DNA of 64,000 nt from Eisenbergiella tayi. Lineage in GTDB: Bacteria; Bacillota; Clostridia; Lachnospirales; Lachnospiraceae. Both the position numbers and the translations under genes were made by a program. Below the pieces are notes generated by a model, which worked only from the letters and a program-made list of their open reading frames with translations, was not told the DNA's origin and made no database searches. The DNA is taken from contig NZ_MPDJ01000001.1 of NCBI RefSeq assembly GCF_001881565.1, forward strand, positions 1 to 64,000, written 5' to 3'. Numbering within the stretch: position 1 is the first letter of the stretch; every line of letters begins with the position of its first letter. This document shows, in pieces, positions 25,992 through 34,667 of this stretch.

Positions 25992-26186
25992 TCCCTGCTC
26001 CGTCAGATTTATTCTACCATTATTCTTCCCTGAATCGATAGTTTATTCTCATCTTACCATTCCAAACAGGGAAAAACAAGCCTTTGACTGTCAAAGGGGT
26101 GCATATAAAAATTCCGGGCGCATGCCGCCGTGTCTCCTGCCGTCCGCCTGTGTGCCGCCGCCCTGCAAGGTTCCTTTCAGGGGACA

Positions 26187-27008
26187 CTATCGTCCTTCTT
26201 TATATTTTCCCGGCGGGCTGCCTGTCCGCTGACGGAAGAGATTGGAAAAATAATGTTCATCGGAAAACTGCAGGCGGTAAGCGATTTCCTTGACGGTAAG
26301 GCCGGTATTCCTGAGAAGGAGGCAGGCGGTGTCGACTTTGCGGGACAGGATATATTCATAAGGCGTCTGCCCGTAGGCCCGACGGAAAACGCGGGTGAGC
26401 TGCGAGGGGGAGAGACTGGCTGCTTCCGAAAGCTGCCGTATTGTCAGCTTTTCATAAATATGCTCGTCCACATATTTTCTGATATGTACGGCGGTTTCCG
26501 GCAGCGGTTTTTCCTGGCTGCCCCCTGCAGCTTCATGTGCCGCAAGATTCAGCAGGATTTCATGAAACAGCAGGGACGTGCGTTTGGCCAGTTCTGTTTT
26601 GCTCCCCTCCTTCTTTTCACAAAGCTGGACAAATTCTCTGAAAAGAGGGTAAATACTGCAGTTTTTAAACAATACCACGTCCCGCAGCCCGTAACCGTCC
26701 ACAAGGGTGTCACAGAGCGTCCCCCTCACATTCATCCAGATTTTCTGCCACGGGTGTCTCGGGTCCGCCCGATAGTCCTGATATTTCCCTGATGCCAGGA
26801 GATATACATCGCCTTTTTCGGGATGGTAAATCTCCTCTCCGATCTGCACCACTCCCGTTCCTTCCATAACATATTCCAGGCAGTAAATGAGGGAATTTTC
26901 CCTGACGATATGATAATGGCTGTCCGGATAGGTAATTCCTGTCATTTCTATCCCGAAAACCTCTTCTCCCGGCAGCTGTCCGGGAAGGAATGTAATAATA
27001 TGCTCCAT
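26187..27008 (-). CDS. AraC-family transcriptional regulator, next to a GH2 gene
   Basis: This 273-residue regulator has an N-terminal cupin-like sugar-sensing domain (VMEGTGVVQIGEEIYHPEKGDVYLL) and a C-terminal pair of AraC helix-turn-helix motifs. These are LTIRQLSEAASLSPSQLTRVFRRAYGQTPYEYI and TVKEIAYRLQFSDEHYFSNLFRQRTG. It is divergent from the glycoside hydrolase gene 160 bases away and is its likely regulator. The start is uncertain. An ATG at 27047 would leave almost no leader after the TATAAT on this strand, so I prefer ATG 27008, which has GAGG at a rather long distance. Confidence 0.9.
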   Translation of the reverse strand: MEHIITFLPGQLPGEEVFGIEMTGITYPDSHYHIVRENSLIYCLEYVMEGTGVVQIGEEIYHPEKGDVYLLASGKYQDYRADPRHPWQKIWMNVRGTLCDTLVDGYGLRDVVLFKNCSIYPLFREFVQLCEKKEGSKTELAKRTSLLFHEILLNLAAHEAAGGSQEKPLPETAVHIRKYVDEHIYEKLTIRQLSEAASLSPSQLTRVFRRAYGQTPYEYILSRKVDTACLLLRNTGLTVKEIAYRLQFSDEHYFSNLFRQRTGSPPGKYKEGR

Positions 27009-27167
27009 GACGCTTGTTTTCCTCACTTTTTTGCGCGTATAATCCATTTATCAAGGTATATTATAGCGGTATACTACAAGAAAAACAAGAAATGCAGGCA
27101 AAACAGGCATAACGGCCGGTATTGTCTTGGATCGTACCGCCGGTTATCCGGCAGAATGGAGGTTTTT

Positions 27168-28886
27168 ATGGAAACAATGCCCAGAGCGGAGCATCCGTTC
27201 CCGCAATTTGTGAGAGAGGACTGGACAAACCTGAACGGGACATGGGACTTTGCATTTGATTTTAACTGCAGCGGCCTGGAGAGGGGCTTCGGAAAGAGTA
27301 CGGAATTCCCGGACAAAATCCTGGTTCCCTTCTGTCCGGAAAGCAAGCTGAGCGGCATCGGCTATACCGATTTTATTCCGGCAGTGTGGTATCACCGTAC
27401 TATAAATATTACTTCCGAACAGCTGAAGGGAAAGGTTTATCTGCATTTCGGCGCGGTTGATTATGAGTGTATGGTCTTTGTCAACGGAACGGAAGCCGGA
27501 AGCCATAAAGGCGGTTATGTTTCCTTCGCACTGGAAATTTCTTCGCTTCTGAAGGAAGGGGAAAACCATCTTGTGGTTTATGCCCGCGACGATACCAGAA
27601 GTCCCATGCAGCCCATCGGCAAGCAGAGCGACCGGTATTATTCCTACGCTTGTTCCTATACCCGTACCACAGGCATCTGGCAGACCGTATGGCTGGAATT
27701 CACTCCCCAGTCCCATATCCGCAGCGTACAGTACTATCCCAATACCGCTGATGGTTCCGTTACCATCAAAGCTGTGGTGGAAGGGGAAGGCACCTTCTGC
27801 GCATCTGCTTTTTATGAAGGGACCGAATGCGGAAGCGCCATGGCGGAAACGATTTCCGGGAATGTAACCGTCACCATCCCCTTAAGTGAGATTCATCTTT
27901 GGGAAGCCGGCGCAGGCCGTCTTTATGATCTCCGTCTTACCTTCTGTGAGGATAAGGTAAGCAGCTATTTCGGACTTCGTGAAGTAAAGCTTGACGGCTA
28001 TCGTTTTCTCATCAACGGAAAATCTGTTTTCCAGCGTCTTATCCTGGATCAGGGCTTCTATCCCGATGGCATCTACACCGCCCCTTCCGATGAAGCGCTG
28101 GAAAATGACATCCGCCTTTCCATGGCGGCTGGCTTCAACGGCGCAAGGCTTCACCAGAAGGTATTTGAGCCCCGTTTCCTTTATCATTGTGACCGGCTGG
28201 GCTATCTGGCCTGGGGTGAAATGGCCAACTGGGGCTTTGACCACTCCTCCTATTCCGGCTATGAGGCCTTTATTCCCGAGTGGATCCAGGCTATTGAAAG
28301 GGATTTCAACCATCCCTCCATCGTAGGCTGGTGCCCGTTTAATGAAACCTGGGATTATGAAGGAAGAAAGCAGGTGGACGGTCTGCTTGCCCTCACCTGG
28401 AAGATCACCAAGCAGTATGACACCACACGGCCCTGTATTGATACCAGCGGCAATTTCCATGTGGTTACGGATATTTTTGACGTACATGATTACGAACAGG
28501 ATCCTGAAAAATTCGCCGCCACCTATCAGCCCTTTAAGGATGGAACAGGCGTCTTCTATGACCGTTTTGCCGATAAGCAGACCTATCGGGAGGGCCAGGC
28601 CATGTTTGTCAGTGAATACGGCGGAATCAAATGGGCTCCGAACAGCACGGATGACAAGGCCTGGGGATATGGTAACGGCCCTAAGACCGAAGAAGAATAT
28701 GTGGCCAGATATAAGGGGCTTACGGATGCCCTTCTGGATAATCCGAGGATGTTCGGTTTCTGTTATACCCAGCTCACCGATGTGGAGCAGGAGCAGAACG
28801 GTATCTATTACTATGACAGGACAGCTAAGATAGATGTTAATCTCTTCAAGGAAATCAACAGCAGAAAAGCTGCCATTGAAGATTAA
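27168..28886 (+). CDS. Glycoside hydrolase family 2 protein
   Basis: This 572-residue cytoplasmic enzyme has the GH2 layout: a jelly-roll sugar-binding domain (residues 1-170), an immunoglobulin-like domain, and a TIM barrel from about 285. The acid/base glutamate is in GWCPFNETWD and the nucleophile glutamate in FVSEYGGIKW. It lacks a signal peptide and the C-terminal domains of large beta-galactosidases, so it is a short GH2. Activity could be beta-galactosidase, glucuronidase or mannosidase. The start is ATG 27168, directly after GGAGGTTTTT; upstream in-frame ATGs lack a site. A divergent AraC regulator is adjacent. Confidence 0.9.
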   Translation: METMPRAEHPFPQFVREDWTNLNGTWDFAFDFNCSGLERGFGKSTEFPDKILVPFCPESKLSGIGYTDFIPAVWYHRTINITSEQLKGKVYLHFGAVDYECMVFVNGTEAGSHKGGYVSFALEISSLLKEGENHLVVYARDDTRSPMQPIGKQSDRYYSYACSYTRTTGIWQTVWLEFTPQSHIRSVQYYPNTADGSVTIKAVVEGEGTFCASAFYEGTECGSAMAETISGNVTVTIPLSEIHLWEAGAGRLYDLRLTFCEDKVSSYFGLREVKLDGYRFLINGKSVFQRLILDQGFYPDGIYTAPSDEALENDIRLSMAAGFNGARLHQKVFEPRFLYHCDRLGYLAWGEMANWGFDHSSYSGYEAFIPEWIQAIERDFNHPSIVGWCPFNETWDYEGRKQVDGLLALTWKITKQYDTTRPCIDTSGNFHVVTDIFDVHDYEQDPEKFAATYQPFKDGTGVFYDRFADKQTYREGQAMFVSEYGGIKWAPNSTDDKAWGYGNGPKTEEEYVARYKGLTDALLDNPRMFGFCYTQLTDVEQEQNGIYYYDRTAKIDVNLFKEINSRKAAIED

Positions 28887-28900
28887 GCCCGATACATACA

Positions 28901-28930
28901 GAAAGCAGGTGCGTCCGCGCACCTGCTTTC
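28901..28930 (+). terminator. Shared terminator of the convergent GH2 and GNAT genes
   Basis: A perfect 13-bp stem GAAAGCAGGTGCG/CGCACCTGCTTTC with a 4-base loop lies between two convergent genes. Confidence 0.85.
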
Positions 28931-28932
28931 TT

Positions 28933-29421
28933 CTATATATGGCCTTCCATAATGATATTCTGAGGCTTCATGCCCAGGGCCTCATAAAAGCCCATGGCAG
29001 ATTCATTGAATGCCCAAACCTTAAGCTCCACCTTCCGGATTCCCATAGGCCTGATCCTCTCCGCAAGAGCATCATACAGCGCCTTTCCCACTCCCATATG
29101 GCGGAAATCCGGCAGGATGCAGATATCGTCAATATAAGCATATCTGCGCGGCAGCACTACAGGATGTACCGGAGCCTTTTTCAGCTTCACATTGCACATG
29201 CCCGCCGCTTTGCCGTCCACCTCCGCCACCAGGAAGAAGCTGTTTTCATCCTCCATAATCAGGCGGAAATCTTCCGGCCCGAAAGGGCTTTCTTCCAGAT
29301 CCGCAAAAATATCAGGGCGGTTCATGGCATGGATATGCTGTTCCTCCCCGATTCCGTCGCGCAGAATCCAAAAATCATCCCAGCCGCCTTCTCTGACGGT
29401 TATCTTCTTTTCGCTGTTCAT
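28933..29421 (-). CDS. GNAT-family N-acetyltransferase
   Basis: This 162-residue protein has the GNAT core. AGMCNVKLKKAPVHP and YAYIDDICILPDFRHMGVGKALYDAL (with acetyl-CoA loop RHMGVG) are the central strands, and VWAFNESAMGFYEALGM is the C-terminal motif. The start has GGAAG upstream. Its ATG lies only three bases after the stop of the MATE gene, so translation is probably coupled. The substrate is unknown; a link to the exported compound is possible. Confidence 0.92.
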   Translation of the reverse strand: MNSEKKITVREGGWDDFWILRDGIGEEQHIHAMNRPDIFADLEESPFGPEDFRLIMEDENSFFLVAEVDGKAAGMCNVKLKKAPVHPVVLPRRYAYIDDICILPDFRHMGVGKALYDALAERIRPMGIRKVELKVWAFNESAMGFYEALGMKPQNIIMEGHI

Positions 29422-29424
29422 GAT

Positions 29425-30870
29425 TTATTCTTCCGGCATCAGCACCGGCTCTCCTATTTTACTGATAATTTTCCTGTTAATCCTTCCATAGAAGAAAAGC
29501 GTCATGCTTAAGGACATGAGCTCCGCTATGGGGAAGGCCCACCATACGTTGTTCACATTTCCGGTAAGGGAAAGCAGATATGCGGCGGGAAGCAGCACGA
29601 TAAGCTGTCTTGCCACGGAAACAACAAGACTGTAAACACCGTTTCCCAGAGCCTGGAACACACTTCCCATAACGATACAGAATCCGGCAAACATAAAGCT
29701 TATGCTTATAATGCGCAGCGCCGGAATGCCGATGGCCAGCATGTTTTCCGAAGCATTGAACATGGCCAGCAGCTTGTCCGGGAAGATCTGGAATACCAAA
29801 AGCCCAATCAGCATAATGGATACCGCATAAGTAATACTCAGGCGGGTTACATGCTTCACCCTCTTTTTGCTGCCCGCCCCGTAATTATAGGCCACAATAG
29901 GCACCATACCGTTATTCAGCCCGAATACCGGCATGAAAATAAAGCTCTGTACCTTGAAATACACACCGAAAACCGCCGTTGCGGTGGATGTGAACTGAAT
30001 GAGGATTAGGTTCATGCCATAGGTCATTACCGAGCCTATTGCCTGCATGATAATAGAAGGTACGCCAACGGCATAAATCTTCCCGATCATCATCTTATCC
30101 GGCCTGAATTTCCGGAAATCCAACTGGATATCTTTATTCACCTTTACATTAAACAGGATGGCAAGGGTTCCTGCCACAGCCTGGCCGAAAACGGTGGCCG
30201 CCGCCGCGCCGGCCACTCCCAGCTCAGGGAACCCGAATAAACCGAAAATCAGAATAGGGTCAAAAATAATATTGATAACAGCCCCGATGGACTGCGTAAC
30301 CATGGTGTACATGGTGCGTCCGGTGGACTGCAGCAGCTTTTCAAAGGTCATCTGTGTAAACATACCTATGGAACAGATACATACAATGGTCAGATAGGTC
30401 ACCCCGTAGGAAACGATTTCTTCATTCTTTGTCTGACTTAAATAAAAAGGCTTTGCAATAAGCAGGCCGATAATCAGAAAGAGTATGTAAGATACAATTG
30501 CAAGAAATACTCCGTTTTCCGCAGCCTTATTTACATTCTCCTGATTCTTTTCTCCCAAGCTCCTGGAGAGCACCGCATTGATACCTACGCCGGTTCCCGT
30601 GCTCAGGGCAATCATAAGGGACTGGATGGGAAAGGCAAGGGAAACTGCGGTCAGCGCATTTTCGTTGATCATGGAAACGAATACGCTGTCCACGATATTA
30701 TAAAGGGCCTGTACCAGCATGGAAATCATCATGGGAAGCGCCATGGATAAAAGCAGCTTATTCATAGGCATGGTTCCCATCTTATTGGTCATTACCCGTT
30801 CTCCGCTTCCGCCTTCCCGGACCGCAGCCCGTTCTTCTCCTGTTACACTGTTCTTTTGTTCTTCATTCAT
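29425..30870 (-). CDS. MATE-family efflux transporter
   Basis: This 481-residue member of the MATE superfamily has about twelve membrane segments after a hydrophilic N-terminal stretch of 35 residues. Typical blocks are LLLSMALPMMISMLVQALYNIVDSVFV, LMIALSTGTGVGINAVLSRSLG and GLNNGMVPIVAYNYGA. It is a different branch from the MATE protein at 15819-17174. The ribosome binding site is weak at ATG 30870; ATG 30792 with GGAG is possible and would remove most of the charged N-terminus. It shares an operon with the downstream GNAT gene and has a promoter with a repeat that looks like an operator. Confidence 0.92.
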   Translation of the reverse strand: MNEEQKNSVTGEERAAVREGGSGERVMTNKMGTMPMNKLLLSMALPMMISMLVQALYNIVDSVFVSMINENALTAVSLAFPIQSLMIALSTGTGVGINAVLSRSLGEKNQENVNKAAENGVFLAIVSYILFLIIGLLIAKPFYLSQTKNEEIVSYGVTYLTIVCICSIGMFTQMTFEKLLQSTGRTMYTMVTQSIGAVINIIFDPILIFGLFGFPELGVAGAAAATVFGQAVAGTLAILFNVKVNKDIQLDFRKFRPDKMMIGKIYAVGVPSIIMQAIGSVMTYGMNLILIQFTSTATAVFGVYFKVQSFIFMPVFGLNNGMVPIVAYNYGAGSKKRVKHVTRLSITYAVSIMLIGLLVFQIFPDKLLAMFNASENMLAIGIPALRIISISFMFAGFCIVMGSVFQALGNGVYSLVVSVARQLIVLLPAAYLLSLTGNVNNVWWAFPIAELMSLSMTLFFYGRINRKIISKIGEPVLMPEE

Positions 30871-30891
30871 AATAACACCACTTTCTATCTC

Positions 30892-30939
30892 TTAACTAGC
30901 TAACTGTTTAAGTATAATAGAAAGAACAGTCGGTTGCAA
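30892..30939 (-). promoter_or_regulatory. Promoter and possible operator of the MATE-GNAT operon
   Basis: On the minus strand, TTGCAA (30934-30939) and TATACT (30911-30916) are spaced by 17 bases. TTAACTAGCTAACT at 30892-30905 lies over the expected transcription start and contains TAACT twice. This resembles a binding site for a MarR- or TetR-like repressor encoded elsewhere. Confidence 0.6.
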
Positions 30940-31008
30940 GTAATTTTTACTCGTAAAACAATCCGCTGTTCTTTCCATATTCTATAAGCACAATAACCAA
31001 ATGTGCCG

Positions 31009-32433
31009 TTATGCGTGAGGGATATTGGTGAATTCCGAGATTTCACGGCTGATGGTGCACAAATCCCCTGTATTCAAATCATGCAGTCTTTGATGGCCGG
31101 TTATCCTGGCAAAGGTCTTCAGCTCCGCAAGGGAACAATTCAGGTAGTTGGCAACGCGGGCCGCCGCCGCATCCACCTTCAGCCTCGCCCTGAGCGTTTC
31201 ATCCTGAGTCGCCATCCCTATCGGACATTTGCCGGTACCGCAGATACGGTACTGCTGGCAGGCCGCCGCCATCAGCGCACCGGAAGCCACGGCAACGGCA
31301 TCCGCGCCCATAGCCAGCGCCTTTGCAAAATCGGAGGATACCCGCAGCCCGCCGGTAATCACCAGGGAAATATCCGATTTCACGCTGTCCAGGTATTTCC
31401 TTGCCCGGTACAGGGCGAATACGGTAGGGACACTGGTGGAATCTCTCACAAGCCTGGGACTCGCTCCCGTGGCTCCCCCTCTTCCGTCAATGGTTATAAA
31501 ATCCGGCCCTGCAAATACACAATATTCCAAATCCCGTTCCAATCGTCCGGCCGCAATCTTGATACCAATAGGCCGCCCGTCGGATTCCGCCCTCAGCTTA
31601 TCCACCAGAGCCTTCAAATCCTCTTTCGTTGCAATCCCCGGAAACCGGGAAGGACTGATCACATCCTCACCTAAGGGCTTGTTCCGCAGCGCCGCAATTT
31701 CCGGTGTCACCTTGCCTCCCGGCAGATGGCCGCCCATCCCGGGTTTGGTGCCCTGGCCGATTTTAATTTCCACAGCGTCAGCCCTGCGCAGGTTTTCCGA
31801 AGTGACGCTGTACAGATTGGGCACATATTCGAAAATATATTTTTCCGCCGCCTCTCTTTCCTCCGGCAGGATTCCACCCTCACCGCTGCACATGGCCGTA
31901 TGGGCAAGCGCGCTTCCCTTTGCCAGAGACACCTTGGCCTCCTTGGACAAAGCGCCGAAGGACATATGGGATATGTACACCGGATTGCTCAGCACCAGCG
32001 GCTTTTTGGCATTCGGCCCAATCACCGTTGTGGTATCCACAAAAGCATGCTCATCCAGCGGAAGCGGATTCAGCTGGGCCCCCAGGAGAAGGATATCATC
32101 CCACCCTGGCATGCTCATCCGCGTCCCCATCGCTTCTATAATAGGCTGTCCGGTCACCGCCATTTCATGGATTTGATCCATGTAGCGGACAGAGCCATCC
32201 ATCCGCCTGTATTCCGTTGGATAAGATAAATCCTGACTCTCTTCCGCCTCCGGCGCGGCTGTCTCCGGCCTCGCCGGTTCCGGAACGGCTTCCTGTCCTC
32301 CGCTTTCCTCCACCAGACGGAATTTATCCATGCTGCCTCCGCAGACCGGACATTTCTCCAGATCAGAAAACTCCTTCTCTTCCGCGTCCTCATCAAAGAT
32401 GTAACCGCAGATTCCACATTGGTACCTTGCCAT
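31009..32433 (-). CDS. Rubredoxin-glutamate synthase (FMN domain) fusion protein
   Basis: This 474-residue protein has an N-terminal rubredoxin with two Cys pairs, CGICGY (6-11) and CPVCGG (28-33). A Pro/Glu-rich linker leads to a complete glutamate-synthase central/FMN domain from about 75. That domain contains ISHMSFGALSKEAK, GQGTKPGMGGHLPGGKV, TIDGRGGATGASP and the 3Fe-4S cysteine cluster CQQYRICGTGKCPIGM. It lacks the glutaminase domain. The rubredoxin would feed electrons directly to the flavin, so the partner need not be a GltD-type NADPH subunit. Whether it makes glutamate or acts on another 2-oxo acid or imine is open. The start has GGGGGA upstream. Confidence 0.9.
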   Translation of the reverse strand: MARYQCGICGYIFDEDAEEKEFSDLEKCPVCGGSMDKFRLVEESGGQEAVPEPARPETAAPEAEESQDLSYPTEYRRMDGSVRYMDQIHEMAVTGQPIIEAMGTRMSMPGWDDILLLGAQLNPLPLDEHAFVDTTTVIGPNAKKPLVLSNPVYISHMSFGALSKEAKVSLAKGSALAHTAMCSGEGGILPEEREAAEKYIFEYVPNLYSVTSENLRRADAVEIKIGQGTKPGMGGHLPGGKVTPEIAALRNKPLGEDVISPSRFPGIATKEDLKALVDKLRAESDGRPIGIKIAAGRLERDLEYCVFAGPDFITIDGRGGATGASPRLVRDSTSVPTVFALYRARKYLDSVKSDISLVITGGLRVSSDFAKALAMGADAVAVASGALMAAACQQYRICGTGKCPIGMATQDETLRARLKVDAAAARVANYLNCSLAELKTFARITGHQRLHDLNTGDLCTISREISEFTNIPHA

Positions 32434-32446
32434 ACGCTGTTCCCCC

Positions 32447-33487
32447 TTATTTCTTTATTTGATCTCTTACTTCTTCAATCCCCTGATCTTTATTTTCCAG
32501 GGGCTGGATCCACATGTGACTGTCCGGGTTCTGCACATCCTGGCAGATGGGCACCCGCCCTTCCAGATCCCTTCCTTCAAAGGTCTCAAAAACGCCGTTC
32601 TTCGCTTTTCCCTTCCACTCCTGCACATTTTTTTCCGTATTCAGGGTATTGATATACATATCGCCGTCATACAGGCCATCCTTGAAGTTTCCTATTATAT
32701 TCTGAAAATAACGGCTTCCGGGTTCTGCCTTTCCCACATCCAGATCATAGCGCTCATGCCCTTCTCCGTTAGGAAGGTTATTCAGCCAGGCGCCTTCATA
32801 GCTGTGGCTGACAAAAGCCGGATCGACATCCGCGGCTTTTCCGTCTCCGTAGTACATTTTAATCCACATGCCCTGTCCGCTGCGGAAACCGTCCTTCCAT
32901 TCTCCGTAGTAATATTGATCCTCCCCGTAAACAGCAATGCCTGTCCCCTCCGGACGGCCCTCTTCATTCCTGTCTCCATAGTAATAGAAGTATGCGGAGC
33001 TTTTCAGAGAAGCGGACATAGCCCTGTAATGCGCCAGACCACTTAAATCCTCCACGGCCTCCACATTATTCCCGGACCAGTAATCCATCATTTCCGCAAG
33101 CATCTGGGAATTTGTTTTCTTCACCACCGTAACACCGGTATTGCCACTCACCTGGGCTGCGGGAGGAATCCCTGAGCCGGATACCGTCCCCTGTCCGGCT
33201 GCCGACGGCGTTTCGGCAGGCTCTTCCGCCTCCAGTTCTATGGTTTCCTGAACCTCCACAGGCTCCTTATCGGGCACAGTTCCGTCATTTTCTTCACTGC
33301 CTGCCTGTTCCCCGGTTTCTTCCTGTTTAGGAACCGTGCTCTCCGCCACAGTTTCCGATGCTGTTTCCGTTTCTTCGGACGCTCTTTTCCCTCTGGCGCT
33401 CACCACACACAGAATCAGGATTACAATGATAAAAAGAAGCAGTGCAATGATCGGCACCAGCTCCCTGACCAGTTTGTTATTTTTCAT
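32447..33487 (-). CDS. MORN-repeat membrane-anchored protein
   Basis: This 346-residue protein has an N-terminal signal anchor (LVPIIALLLFIIVILILCVV, about 11-30) and a long Glu/Thr/Ser-rich extracellular linker to about 125. At least three MORN motifs follow at about 195-285: YYGEWKDGFRSGQGMW, YEGAWLNNLPNGEGHE and IIGNFKDGLYDGDMY. MORN repeats bind lipids or proteins and serve as scaffolds. It precedes the rubredoxin fusion gene by 13 bases on the same strand, an odd pairing. The function is unknown. AGGAGA lies upstream of the ATG. Confidence 0.85.
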   Translation of the reverse strand: MKNNKLVRELVPIIALLLFIIVILILCVVSARGKRASEETETASETVAESTVPKQEETGEQAGSEENDGTVPDKEPVEVQETIELEAEEPAETPSAAGQGTVSGSGIPPAAQVSGNTGVTVVKKTNSQMLAEMMDYWSGNNVEAVEDLSGLAHYRAMSASLKSSAYFYYYGDRNEEGRPEGTGIAVYGEDQYYYGEWKDGFRSGQGMWIKMYYGDGKAADVDPAFVSHSYEGAWLNNLPNGEGHERYDLDVGKAEPGSRYFQNIIGNFKDGLYDGDMYINTLNTEKNVQEWKGKAKNGVFETFEGRDLEGRVPICQDVQNPDSHMWIQPLENKDQGIEEVRDQIKK

Positions 33488-33615
33488 TCAGATATTCTCC
33501 TGCCTTTTTGTCTCTCCGGAGCTTACTGCCGCAGGAATGCTGTAATCCTGGCGGCTGTCCGGCGATATCTCTTTTATTCTATCACACTTGTACCTGCTGT
33601 CACAGAAAGATTTTC

Positions 33616-34476
33616 TTAATTCTTCCTTTTCTTCTGTACATAGATCTCCGCCCAGGCGGGAAGAAAGCCTGAACGGACAGCCACATTCCTGGAAACCCCA
33701 TGGGATTCGCTGGTTCCGTAAAAAGGGATCTTCCCCCTCCGCAGAATCTCCCGCTTCAGAAGAGTGACCAGCCCCGCCGCCAGCCCTTTTCCCTCAAAAG
33801 CGGGGAGGACATCAATCCCGATCTGCCACATAAGAGGGCTGTCCTCACTGGCTCCGGCCACCGCCACGGTTTTCCCGTCCAGCACCGCTGCCGCCGCAAT
33901 CATATCCGGCATCAGCTCCGCGCCGCATATGGCATGGCGGAAGGCCGCCCCTTCCTTCCAGTCCGCAAGCTCGTCCTTTTCATACCATCGGATTTCAAAG
34001 GATGGCGGCAGCACAGCCTCCTCTTTTCCTCCCGGCAGGAAATAAATATGGGTATCCGCAATACGGCGGCCAAAACGGGCCAGCTGCCGATCCAGCCTGC
34101 GGAGGTTGGAAAACTGACAGAACCACTCCGGCGCGACCCCGCCTTCCTGATATTCCCGGCAGCACCAATCGTAGATGGCATCATCCGCCAGAAGATAGCC
34201 CTTCCCGCAAAATAAAACGGCACGGAAAAACAAGTCCATCCCCTGATAAACCCTGGCTCTGGAAGCGATCCCATAATCCAGCCCTGCCGCCGCCTTTTCC
34301 ATGCATTCCCTGACCAGGTATCCATAAGAAACATCCGTCATAAAATCCTGTTCCGGCATCCCGGGCTTTTTCCCAATCAGATATCCCTGACGTGTCCCCG
34401 CACTTTCCGGCGGAAGGGCACAATCCATAAGGAACTGAGCCTCTGCCTGCTTTATCATATCTTTTCCAATCCTCAC
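33616..34476 (-). CDS. GNAT-family acetyltransferase with extra N-terminal domain
   Basis: This 286-residue protein has a 160-residue N-terminal part without a recognised fold, and a C-terminal GNAT domain with IDVLPAFEGKGLAAGLVTLLK (acetyl-CoA loop) and SHGVSRNVAVRSGFLPAW. The start codon is GTG, with AAGGAGG eight bases upstream. It is monocistronic, between the MORN gene and the divergent envelope operon. The substrate is unknown. Confidence 0.85.
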   Translation of the reverse strand: MRIGKDMIKQAEAQFLMDCALPPESAGTRQGYLIGKKPGMPEQDFMTDVSYGYLVRECMEKAAAGLDYGIASRARVYQGMDLFFRAVLFCGKGYLLADDAIYDWCCREYQEGGVAPEWFCQFSNLRRLDRQLARFGRRIADTHIYFLPGGKEEAVLPPSFEIRWYEKDELADWKEGAAFRHAICGAELMPDMIAAAAVLDGKTVAVAGASEDSPLMWQIGIDVLPAFEGKGLAAGLVTLLKREILRRGKIPFYGTSESHGVSRNVAVRSGFLPAWAEIYVQKKRKN

Positions 34477-34561
34477 GGTGGTATCCTCCTTTTCATTCCG
34501 TCACTTTATTTTCGTTTTTATGTGAAATTCTTTCCATTTTATAAATAATTCCCCGCTTCTC

Positions 34562-34590
34562 TTGACAGTTTTCACCGGTCTGACTAGAAT
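34562..34590 (+). promoter_or_regulatory. Promoter of the LTA synthase-like/YfhO/DUF1624 operon
   Basis: A perfect TTGACA and TAGAAT are spaced by 17 bases, about 75 bases upstream of the first gene. Confidence 0.88.
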
Positions 34591-34667
34591 GTAACAAGAA
34601 TATGGGGGAAAAGCGATTTTTATTATATATCAATTTGCGTCCTAAGAAAAGGACTACGAGGTGCGAC

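Noticed and set aside
26823..27167. N-terminal extension of the GH2 protein reading from inside the divergent AraC gene
   Set aside because: The frame is open by chance. GGAGGTTTTT at 27158-27167 sets the start at 27168, where homology to GH2 enzymes begins.
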